A stretch of DNA of 64,000 nucleotides from Actinomadura terrae (GTDB lineage: Bacteria > Actinomycetota > Actinomycetes > Streptosporangiales > Streptosporangiaceae): assembly GCF_022751215.1 (NCBI RefSeq), contig NZ_JAICDG010000011.1:61432-125431 (forward strand), given 5' to 3'. The number at the start of each line of letters is the position of its first letter. The stretch's first letter is position 1. Of the stretch, positions 24,910 to 37,215 are shown in pieces. The notes below the pieces were generated by a model. It was not told the DNA's origin and made no database searches. It was given only the letters and a program-made list of their open reading frames with translations. The translations under genes and the position numbers were made by a program.

Positions 24910-26469
24910 ATGGCGGCGGTGGAAGGTCCCGAATGGTCGTGCCGTGGTATCGAACAGAAGGCCGGACGATATCCGTTGCAGGTGGAGGCGCCGGTCATGC
25001 GGCTCGCCGAGTTGCTGGTGCCGGGGATCTCCACGCAGACCAGGTACGTCCGCTACTACGCCCTGTACGCGGCGCTCGGCGCGCACGCGGCCGAGCACGA
25101 CCTTGACGGTGCGGCGACGCGGCGGTTGCTGCGGCGCTGCGAGGTCGTCCTCGCCGGGGTGTCCATCGCGCATGACGACCCGGAAACGTGGCCGGGCATG
25201 GCGCACGCGGTCGCCGGGATCGAGCCGTTCTTCGAGGGTGGTGTGCTCGACATCGACGCGGCGGTGGGGAAGGACGAGCCGGACGGCGAACCGTCCACGA
25301 GCAGCAGAACGGATCGTTCGTACTCGCCGCGCTCCTCCGGGTTCTGGTCGCAGTATCTCGGGCCGAGCACGGTCCTCGGCGCCTCCGTGGACGAGGACGG
25401 CGCGCCGCGCCCTGGACGGCACGCGTGTCCCGCCGAGGTCGTGGACCTGTTCGCGCCGCTGCTGCGGGCCGCCGCGGGGCGCGCGCTCGACGGCGCGGGA
25501 CTGCGGGCGCTCGCGCCGCTCGCGATGCAGGCCCCGGACCCTCCCGAGGCCCCGTGGCTGCGGGGGCTTTTTACCGCCACCCGGGACGGGCGTCACGTCC
25601 CGGAGGAGTGGGGGCCGGACGACAGGCGGCGCCGGGCCACGTTCCGGATGGTCGGCCGTGCGGCGGCGCTCCACGGTGGCGACGCCGCGTACGGGTGGGA
25701 GGAGTGCGCCCGGTCGGCCGTGGCGTTCGGGGACGAGGTCGAGTCCGATCCGGTGCTGCGCGGCGTCGAGAACGTGCTCGGGTGGCGCGGGACGCTGCTG
25801 CGGAACTACTCGGTCGGCGCGTGGCGGCGGTTGTGGGCCGGGCTGGTCCGGTCGATCGGCTCGCAGGACGGCGAGGGCGACCGGAGCCGAGACGAACTGC
25901 GGGCGTGGCTCGCGGATCCGATGCCGGACATGTCGCTGCGCGCGTGCCTGGACGGGGTGCCCGCCACGATGAGCGGCGGGCATCCGGCACCTGCGGAACG
26001 GGCGATCCTCGAACAGGCCGACTGGCGCGATCCCGTGGTGAACGTGACGATCCTGCTGATCGGCGGGCGCCGCGTCAGGGAGCTGACCGGAGAAGCCCAC
26101 GCCACGTTCCTGGGGCAGCGGCACGACATCCTCAACCCGCTGTGGGTCGCGCACCTCATCGAGGACTTCGCGGACCGGCCCGTCAAGGACCTGGCCGTGC
26201 GGCTGGTGGACGACATGCTCGCGCAGGCCCGCCGGGTGGCGCTGGCCAAGACCCGCCCCGACGGCAACGGGCGAATGAGGTTCTTCTCCAGGATCCACGA
26301 GCGCGGGGGCCGCTACTACAAGACCGGCGAGGAGGGCGAGGGCGACATCGGCGTCCGCCTGCACCAGGTCGGGGACCTGGCCGAACAGCTCGGACTCCTC
26401 GTCCTCGGCGAGGACGGCGCGGCGGCGCCGACGCCGCTCGGCGCAGAGTTGCTGGAGGTGGGGGCGTGA
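24910..26469 (+). CDS. Helical hypothetical protein coupled to a PLD-like protein, DUF6361-like start
   Basis: This 519-residue soluble protein is not firmly recognised. Near residues 30-50 the segment LAELLVPGISTQTRYVRYY recalls the opening of DUF6361-type proteins (a PGxSTxxTRxRY pattern); this comparison is from memory. The rest is mainly helical, with WLRGLFTATRDG, RRATFRMVGRAAALHG and a C-terminal winged-helix-like part (GDIGVRLHQVGDLAEQLG) containing HERGGRYYKTG. The ATG follows GAGAAGGGGG. Its stop overlaps the following gene as GTGA, so the two proteins are made together, which suggests a complex. Its placement between pglX and pglY suggests a defence accessory role. Confidence 0.7.
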   Translation: MAAVEGPEWSCRGIEQKAGRYPLQVEAPVMRLAELLVPGISTQTRYVRYYALYAALGAHAAEHDLDGAATRRLLRRCEVVLAGVSIAHDDPETWPGMAHAVAGIEPFFEGGVLDIDAAVGKDEPDGEPSTSSRTDRSYSPRSSGFWSQYLGPSTVLGASVDEDGAPRPGRHACPAEVVDLFAPLLRAAAGRALDGAGLRALAPLAMQAPDPPEAPWLRGLFTATRDGRHVPEEWGPDDRRRRATFRMVGRAAALHGGDAAYGWEECARSAVAFGDEVESDPVLRGVENVLGWRGTLLRNYSVGAWRRLWAGLVRSIGSQDGEGDRSRDELRAWLADPMPDMSLRACLDGVPATMSGGHPAPAERAILEQADWRDPVVNVTILLIGGRRVRELTGEAHATFLGQRHDILNPLWVAHLIEDFADRPVKDLAVRLVDDMLAQARRVALAKTRPDGNGRMRFFSRIHERGGRYYKTGEEGEGDIGVRLHQVGDLAEQLGLLVLGEDGAAAPTPLGAELLEVGA

Positions 26470-29057
26470 CGTGGGAGTTCTCCTCGCCGCTGACCCTGCT
26501 CGGCGAATGGCGTGACCGCGTCGACGAGGCCGAACTGCACGAGCTGGTGCTGCTGGGCTTCACCGTCGACCTGCCCTTCCTGGAGAAGACGCTGGTCTCG
26601 ACCGCGCGTGCGCTCGGAGCGCGCATCACGATCATCGGTGACGCGGCGCAGGGTGTGTACGACCCGGTCGACGTGCGGATGGCCGGACGGTCCTACTTCC
26701 ACGGCCTCGCCGCCTGCCAGGGCGCGTTCCATCCCAAGCTGGCCCTGCTGATCGGCGCGCACGAGGCGGTCGCGGCGATCGGGTCGGGCAACCCGACCAT
26801 GGCGGGCTGGGGTTACAACGACGAGCTGTGGACCGTCCTGCGCGGCCACGAGACCGACGCCCCTGCGCCCCTCGGGGAGCTGGGCCGGTGGCTGGCCGAG
26901 CTCGCCGCCCTGTGCGGTCGGGGTTCGGGGCCGCTGTCGGCGCCCAGGTACGCGGCGGAACTGCTGGAGGAGGCCGCGACCCGGCTGGCGGACTTCCAGA
27001 CCTCTCCGCATCCGGCGCGGGTCCTGCACAACCTCGACTCTGGGCTGCTGTCGCAGCTCCCCGCCGGTCCCGTGGACGAGCTGCACCTGTACGCGCCGTT
27101 CGTCGGCCCGGACGGGCGCGCCCTGACCGAGATCATCGGGCGCCTCGCCCCTTCCCGGGTGGTGGTCGGCGTCCAGGAACGCTGGAGCAGCTACGACGGC
27201 GACGCGGTCCTGCGATCGCTGGACGGCGTCCCGGATACCGAGCTGCGATTGCTCGCGGAGCAGCGGCCACGCCACGGCAAGCTGCTGGAGTGGCGGACCG
27301 GCGGGCACTGGACCGCGCTGACTGGTAGTGCCAACCTCACCGTGCCCGCACTGCTGAAGTCCGTCGCCTCCGGGGGCAACTGCGAGCTGGGCGTGCTCGC
27401 GCCGGTGGCGTCGCCGCTCATGCCCGAGGGCACCGCGGCTCCGCTCAAGCACCTGCGAGGGCGGCGGACGGTCCAGCCGATGGAGGGGCGTCCCGGGCTG
27501 CTCGTCCTCGGCGCGCTGCTGACCGGTGCGGGACTCCTCCAGGTCACCCTGGCGCGTCCCTACGACATCGACGTCGCCGTCGAGGTCTCGCCGGACGGAT
27601 CGCCCGGGTCGTGGACCAGGATCGGCACCGTCCCGGCCGGGCGGACCGAGCGAGAGTTCGCCGTCCGCGAGTTCGCAGGCGCCGTGGTGCGGCTCGTCGA
27701 TCCGCGCGCGGATGGCCGGAGCGAGTCGCCGCCCGTCTTCGTCGTCCACCCCGCCCGCTGCGCGCGCCGCCAGCCCGATGACCAGCGGCCCCGGCTCCGG
27801 CACGGCTACACCGAAGCGGAGATCTTCACCGACGAGGAGCTGGGCCGCCGCTTCCGCTACGACCTGCTCCGGCTCTCCGACCTGCTCGCCGGGCACCGGA
27901 CCGTGCACGCGGCGCGCGGCGATCGGCCCGCGGCGACCTCCGCCGTCCACGACCGTTACGCCGCCTACCTGGAGGACTGCGAGCAGACCATCGGGCGTCC
28001 CCTCACCCTCGCGCTCTTCGGCGGAGCCGGTGCGCCCGGTCTCGCCCTGGTGCCGCGGTGGGGATTGGGCGCCGAGGCCACGACCGACGACGAGGACCAG
28101 GACGATCCGGCCGGTGACGACGAGGCCGCGCCGCGGGAGATGCCGCCCGACCGCAGGCGCGAATGGCGCCAGTGGGCCGTGCGGGCTGTGGAGCAGACCG
28201 TCCCCGGAGGGCGGGAGCCGGCGCCGATCACGCTGCGCACCCTCGTCGCCCGGCTGTTCGTCCAGCTGCTCGGCCACGGCGTGTGGCGCCACGGCGACGA
28301 CTCCTGGCGTGCGCCGCTGGCCCGCCTGGCCCAGGGCCTGGTCGTCCATCCCGAAGACGAGGTCCCGGACGAGGCCGCCCAGCACGTGACGGTGGTGACC
28401 GCGGTCTGCATGGGGCTGCTGCGCAGCGGTGCCTCACTCACCGGCGGGAGCACGGCCGACCTTCTCGCCGCCCGCACCTGGCAGGCCGTCCGGGAGCAGG
28501 TCTCGGCGGCGGACCCGGACCTGGCCGGCGACCTGCTCGTCCCGCCGCGGCTGCCGCACGCCCACGTGCTCGGACGCGCGGAGTGGGAAGACCTCATCGA
28601 CCTCGCCCGCGCGGACGACCCGGTCGCTCCGATCAGGGCCGAACTCGCCGAGGAGGACCTGACGCTCGAACTCGACGGCGGCCTCTACCGGGTCACCGGA
28701 AGGTTCTCCAACCCCGTCCCGGTGGCGGCCCGCGTCGCCACCCTGCTCGGACGCCACCTGGACACGGCGCTCGTGCACGCCGTCACCGGGGGCCGGTGGG
28801 CCTTCGTCGTCTGGCGTCCACCCCATCTCGTCCTGGCCGCCGCGCCCCTGTGGCCGGGATGGCGCGTGTACCGGGTGTCGCCGCCGGGCACGCCCGAGTC
28901 GCGGCTGGGCGGCGGGGAGGGGCTGCCCCGGACCGGCCTCGTCGGTGGGCCGGTCCCGCTCGGGCGGACTCCGCCGCCGCTCGCGCGGGACTTGCTGGCC
29001 GAGGCGGGCATCGACTATGCCGAGCTCCTGCGGAGGCTGGTCGGCCGCGAAGCATGA
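26466..29057 (+). CDS. Phospholipase-D-like protein with two HxK motifs
   Basis: An 863-residue protein. Its first about 300 residues form a PLD-superfamily pair: FHPKLALLIG with IGSGNPTMAGWG (near residues 90-120), and RHGKLLEWRTG with LTGSANLTVPALL (near 270-300). HxK plus GSxN twice is the pattern of PLD-type nucleases and phosphodiesterases; the usual downstream Asp is not obvious in either copy. The remaining about 550 residues are unassigned, partly helical and acidic (DDEDQDDPAGDDEAAP). The GTG start overlaps the upstream stop. PLD-type proteins occur in defence systems, for example DISARM DrmC, so a nucleolytic effector is a reasonable inference. A 6-bp hairpin (29055-29070) overlaps the stop. 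Confidence 0.8.
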   Translation: MTWEFSSPLTLLGEWRDRVDEAELHELVLLGFTVDLPFLEKTLVSTARALGARITIIGDAAQGVYDPVDVRMAGRSYFHGLAACQGAFHPKLALLIGAHEAVAAIGSGNPTMAGWGYNDELWTVLRGHETDAPAPLGELGRWLAELAALCGRGSGPLSAPRYAAELLEEAATRLADFQTSPHPARVLHNLDSGLLSQLPAGPVDELHLYAPFVGPDGRALTEIIGRLAPSRVVVGVQERWSSYDGDAVLRSLDGVPDTELRLLAEQRPRHGKLLEWRTGGHWTALTGSANLTVPALLKSVASGGNCELGVLAPVASPLMPEGTAAPLKHLRGRRTVQPMEGRPGLLVLGALLTGAGLLQVTLARPYDIDVAVEVSPDGSPGSWTRIGTVPAGRTEREFAVREFAGAVVRLVDPRADGRSESPPVFVVHPARCARRQPDDQRPRLRHGYTEAEIFTDEELGRRFRYDLLRLSDLLAGHRTVHAARGDRPAATSAVHDRYAAYLEDCEQTIGRPLTLALFGGAGAPGLALVPRWGLGAEATTDDEDQDDPAGDDEAAPREMPPDRRREWRQWAVRAVEQTVPGGREPAPITLRTLVARLFVQLLGHGVWRHGDDSWRAPLARLAQGLVVHPEDEVPDEAAQHVTVVTAVCMGLLRSGASLTGGSTADLLAARTWQAVREQVSAADPDLAGDLLVPPRLPHAHVLGRAEWEDLIDLARADDPVAPIRAELAEEDLTLELDGGLYRVTGRFSNPVPVAARVATLLGRHLDTALVHAVTGGRWAFVVWRPPHLVLAAAPLWPGWRVYRVSPPGTPESRLGGGEGLPRTGLVGGPVPLGRTPPPLARDLLAEAGIDYAELLRRLVGREA

Positions 29058-29198
29058 CCGGCATCGGTCAGGGGCGCTCCGGCACGCTCCGTAGGGGGCG
29101 GAATCCCGCCGCGGATGGCCTCCGGGCGGAGGGCCCGGCACTATCTTTGAGTCGCGCGGCGCGGGCGTGCGCGCTGGTCGGAGCGAGGGGAGTCAAGG

Positions 29199-32100
29199 GT
29201 GGCGGAGCGGGCGGCCGAACTGTACCTGCGGGATGTACTCGACATTCCCGAGGAGGTCCTCGCCGGCGACTACAAGGTCGAGCTGACCGGCGGGTTCGAC
29301 GAGGCCGACCAGCGCATCGACGAGTACGTCGTCACCGACCAGCTCAAGCAGGCGTTCCGCGAGTCGCTGAACCTGGTCAGGGCATCGGTCCAGGGAGGGA
29401 AGTCGAACGCCGCCTACCTGCACGGCTCGTTCGGCTCCGGCAAGAGCCACTTCATGACCGTCCTGCACGCGATCCTGGAGAACCATCCCGCGACGCGGCG
29501 CAAGAAGGAGCTCCACGAGCTGGTCGCCGACAACGACGGCTGGCTGCGCGACCAGAAGTTCATGATGGTGCCGTTCCACCTGGTCGGCGTCACCGATCTC
29601 GACTCGGCGATCCTCGGCGGCTACGCCGCGGCGGCGCGGCGGCTCGGCCTGTCCAGCCCGCCCGTCTACCGGTCCGACGCGATGCTGAGCGACGCGCGCA
29701 GGCAGCGCGAGTTCCTCGCCGACGACGCCAAGTTCGCCCAGTGGCTCGGCGGGGCGGGTGCCGACTCGCAGCCCGCCCAGCCCACCGACGACCTCCCGAA
29801 CCTGGACCTGGGCGGCGCCTCCGGCTCGGCCTGGACCACATCCGAACTGGACCGCGCGTTCGCCGCGCCGCCCGGTGACGAGCTGCGCACCGCGCTGGAG
29901 TCGGCGCTGCTCGACGGCCCGTTCTCGGCCTACGCCTACGGCGCGCGCGGCGCGGCCGACGCCTACCTGCCGCTGGAGAACGGGCTCGCGGCGATGAGCC
30001 GGCACGCCCACAAGCACGGCTACACGGGGCTGATCCTCTTCCTGGACGAGCTGATCCTGTGGTTGCAGGCGCACATGTCCAACCAGGAGAAGGTGAACAG
30101 CGAGGTCAGCAAGCTCGTCAAGCTGATCGAGTCCGGGGACAGCGACCGTCCGGTACCGATCGTGTCGTTCGTGTCACGGCAGCGGAACCTGTCCCAGCTC
30201 GTCGGCGAGGACGTCGTCGGCGCGGACGTGAAGAACCTCGAGGCGGCGGTGCAGTACCTCGCCGGGCGGTTCAAGGTCGTCAACCTGGAGGACACCAACC
30301 TTCCCGAGATCATCAGGAAGCGCATCCTCCGGCCGCGGCCCGAGATGGAGTCCGCGCTGAACGAGGCGTTCCTGAAGGTCGAGTCCTACAACGCGGGCGT
30401 CAAGGACGCGCTGCTGGACGCGCACGGCGCCACGCAGGCGGGCTGGAGCGACTTCCGCGACGTCTACCCGCTGTCGCCGGCGCTGCTCAACGTGCTGGTC
30501 GCGCTCGCGGGGGCGCTCCAGCGGGAACGCACCGGCCTGAAACTGCTGAACACGATGCTGTCGCGGCGCCGCGACGACCTGCGGCTCGGCGACCTCGTCC
30601 CGCTCGGCGACCTGTGGGACGTCCTCGGCCGCGACATCGGTGAGGCGTTCACCGACCATCTGCGGCACGAAGCCGAGAAGGCCCGGCACTTCCACCTCAG
30701 GGTCCGCGCGCACCTCCGGGAGCGGTACGGCTCCGAGGAGCACAAGGACTTCGTCGCCGACGACCGGATCGTCAAGACGCTGATCCTGTCGGCGCTGGCG
30801 CCCGAGGTCTCCGCGCTCAGCAGGCTCACCGGCGCCCGGCTCGCCGCGCTCAACCAGGGGTCCATCCAGTCCCGGCTGTCCACGCCCGGCAGCGTCGTCG
30901 GCAACCGGCTGCGCGAGCTGATCGCCGCCGGGTTCGGCGAGATCCGGGCCGACGGCGACCGCGACCCGGTGTTCACCCTGCACCTGTCCGACCTGGACGT
31001 CGAGCCGCTGCTGGAGCAGGTCGGCGAGGTCGACAACCTCGGCGCCCGCCGCATCTGGGTGAAGGAGCAGCTCTGGAAGCTGTTCGGCGTGCAGGATACC
31101 GGCGCATTCGTGTCCGAGCGCGAGATCGTGTGGCGGGGCAGCAGGCGCACCGTCGAGTTCGTCTTCGAGAACGTCCGCGACCCCGCCGTGCTGCCCGATG
31201 AGCAGTTCAAGCCGTCCGTCGAGGGGCGGATCCGGTTCGTCGTCGACTACCCGTTCGACATCCCCGGCAGGTATCCGAGCGACGACGCGGGGCGGGTCGA
31301 GGAGTTGAGCCGCGCCGGTCTGGAGGCCGACACCCTCGTCTGGCTGCCCCACCACCTGTCCACGCAGAAGGCCGGACAGCTCGGGCGGCTGCTGAAGATG
31401 CGGTACCTGCTGGAGCGCGACCGGCTCGACGACTACGCCACGCACCTGGCCTCCGACCAGCGCGGCCGTGTCCGCAACCAGCTCCAGGCACAGGCCGGCA
31501 ACCTCGAGTCGCAGCTCGCCGCGCTGCTCCAGCAGCTCTACGGCATCTCCGGCGGCGAGGAAGGCAACGTCTCCGCCGAGCTCCAGGACGGGCGGCACGT
31601 CCTGTCACTGCGACCGGGCTACGACCAGCCGCGGCTCCAGGGCGGCGCGGGATTCGAGCACAACATGCTCGCGCTGGCCGACGACCTGTACTCCAGGATC
31701 TACCCCAAGCATCCCGACCTGGACCTCACGCGCACGCGCAAGGCCGTCACCATGGGCGAGCTGAAGACCGTGCTGGCCTGGATCACCCGCGCGATGGACG
31801 ACCGCTCCGGCCGCACCGTCGTCGACCGCGACAAACTCGCCCTCCTCAAGCGCATCGTGCACCCCCTGGAACTGGGCGAGGTCCACGACGGGCCGCTGAT
31901 CGTCTCCTTCGAGTGGCGGCGGCGGATCGACCGGCTCGCCGCCCGGGACGGCAAGCTCGACGGCGACCTGGCCGTCGAGGACGTCCGCCGGTGGATCGCC
32001 GAGTACGGCTGGACCGGCCTCGACAAGCCCGTCTCCAGCCTCATCATCGCCGTCTACGCGCTGCTCGCCGACCGTGACTGGGTGCTGAACGGCGGCAGGC

Positions 32101-33070
32101 CCGACCAGTTCCCCGGGCTTGAGGCGGTGGGCAGCGGCTGGGCCCTGCGCGACCAGCCGAAACCGTCCGAGCAGCAGTACGGCAGGGCGCGGACGCGCGC
32201 CGCCGCGCTCTTCGGCGTCAGCGTCCCCGACATCCTTTCCGGCCGGAACGTCCGGAGGCTCGCCGAGCAGATCAGGGAGAGGGCCCGCGAGCTGGAGGCG
32301 CCCGTCAACGACGTCCGGAGGGCGCTGGAGGCCCACGCGCCCTCCCTCGGCATCGAGGATCCCGACACCCCGCGGCGCCGCTCGGTCCGCCACGCGGCCG
32401 ACCTGCTGGCGCGGCTGGCCGCGGTCCGCGACCAGGGCACCCCGCTCGTCCAGGCGCTGGCGGACGCCGAGTACGACGTCTCGGACCAGGTGCTCGGGTC
32501 CGCGATGGTCTCCGCTCCGACCCTGCTTCGCGCCCTCGACGAAACACAGTGGGTGGTCCTGGACGGCGTTCGCGGCTTCGCGGGCCGCGGTGACGACATC
32601 GGTGCCCGCGCCGAACAGCTCGTCCGGCAGGTCACCCGCGCCGCTCGGGCCGACGAGTTCGTCGAGAGCCTCTCACCTGTCTTGGAGGCCGCGAACGAGC
32701 AGGCCGTCGCCCTCCTGACCGAGGCCAGCCGGCAGGCCCGGCCGGTGCCGACCACGCCGCCGCCGACCGATCCCGTGCCGGACCCTGAGGATGCCGGGCA
32801 GGGCGCGGGGCAGGTCAGCCTGACCGACCACGGCAGCCCGTCCGTCCCGTCCGGGCCTGGCGGAGGCACGCCCGGGGGCGCCGCGCCGAGGCACGGGCGC
32901 AGGCGTGTCGAGCCCGCGCAACTCGACCGCACGCTCAGTGACGCCGTTGCGGGCATCCAGGCCGATGTGCGGGCGTTCGTGGCGGCGAACCCGGGGGTCC
33001 CCGTCGAGATCACCTGGGAGCCCGTCGCACCGGCCGGTTCCGAGCACGAACCTGATCGGGGGCCGGACAG

Positions 33071-33074
<4 letters not shown>
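29199..33074 (+). CDS. pglY: BREX type 2 ATPase PglY
   Basis: A very large ATPase (1291 residues) of the BREX type 2 core, equivalent in role to BrxC of type 1. It carries Walker A GSFGSGKSH at residues 76-84 and Walker B LILFLDEL around 278-285, followed by LSQLVGEDVVGADVKNLE and long helical regions. The C-terminus is Pro/Gly rich (TTPPPTDPVPDPEDAGQG), followed by a short helical tail. The start is GTG at 29199, preceded by GAGCGAGGGGAGTCAAG. It has its own leader 140 bases after the PLD-like gene, so the second half of the BREX locus may be a separate transcript. The stop overlaps pglZ by GTGA. Confidence 0.94.
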
Positions 33075-35898
<2,824 letters not shown>

Positions 35899-35902
<4 letters not shown>

Positions 35903-37215
35903 CGGACGCACGGACACCGGTCAGCGCCGTCCGCCGCCGGGAGGTCATCGACGCCCTGCGGCGCGGCACCGTCCCCCGCGCCGGGCTCGACCTGTTCGCC
36001 GTCGGCCTGGACCGGTTCGCCGCGGCGATGGACGAGGAGATCGCCGCCGTCGGCAAGGGCGGCTCGGCGTTCCGCGCCATCCGCGGCGAGTACGGCTCGG
36101 GCAAGACGTTCTTCGCCCGCTGGCTGGGGGAGCGCGCCAAACGGGCCGGCCTGGCCGTCGCCGAGATCCAGATCTCCGAGACCGAGACGCCGCTGCACCG
36201 GCTCGAAACCGTCTACCGCCGCCTCACCGAACGGCTCACCACCGCGAGCCATCCCGTCGGCGCGCTGCGCCCCATCGTGGACCTGTGGTTCTACACCCTG
36301 GAGGAGGAGGTCCTCGACGCCGGGCAGGTCGCCGAGGACGACACGGAGGCGCTCACCCGCGCCGTCGACGAGCTGATGGAGCAGCGGCTCGCCGACGTCG
36401 CCCGCACCACGCCCGCCTTCGCCGCCGCGCTCCGCGGCTACCGGCGGGCGAGCGAGACCGGGGACGCCGGAACCGCCGAGGCGCTGATCGCCTGGCTCGG
36501 CGGGCAGCGGTCGGTGGCCGCGTCCGCCCGCCGCGCCGCCGGGGTCCGCGGCGACCTCGACCACTTCGGCGCGCTCGGCTTCCTCCAAGGGCTCCTCACG
36601 GTGCTGCGCGACTGCGGGCATCCGGGGCTCCTCGTCGTCCTGGACGAGATCGAGACGTTGCAGCGCGTCCGCGGCGATGTCCGTGAGAAGGGCTTGAACG
36701 CACTCCGGCAGCTCCTCGACGAGATCGACGGCGGCCGCTTTCCCGGCCTATTCCTCGCCATCACCGGCACATCCGCGTTCTTCGACGGCACCCAGGGCGT
36801 GCAGCGACTCCCCCCGCTCGCCCAGCGCCTGGCCACCGACTTCACCACCGACCCCCGCTTCGACTCGCCCCGCGCCGTTCAGCTCCGGCTCACCGGGTTC
36901 GACCTGCCGAAGCTCGGCGAGTTGGGGCGCAACGTCCGTGACCTGTACGCGGCGGGCGGAAGCGAGCGGATCTCCGCCACCGTCGACGACGCCTACATCG
37001 CCGATCTCGCCGCGGCGGTCACCGGTGGGCTCGGCGGCAAGGTCGGTGTCGCGCCCCGCCTCTTCCTCCGCAAGCTGGTCGCCGACGTCCTCGACCGGGT
37101 CGAGGAGTTCCCCGACTTCGACCCGCGCCGCGACTACGCGCTCACCGTGTCCAGCGCGGAACTGAACGAGACCGAGCGCAACGCCGCCGGGGACGTCCAC
37201 CTGGACCTTCCGTGA
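35899..37215 (+). CDS. brxD: BREX type 2 ATP-binding protein BrxD
   Basis: This 438-residue P-loop ATPase is the BrxD family member. It has EYGSGKTFFARW (Walker A, residues 64-75) and LLVVLDEIETLQRV (Walker B, Asp249-Glu250), then a sensor-like GLFLAITGTSAFFDG. BrxD is found next to the helicase BrxHI in BREX types 2, 4 and 6, and the two probably work together. GTG start inside the pglZ stop, and its own stop overlaps the brxHI GTG. Confidence 0.93.

Noticed and set aside
26316..28385. Long minus-strand frame opposite the PLD-like gene
   Set aside because: Low-complexity composition, no motif, and the plus strand has PLD signatures and stop-start coupling.
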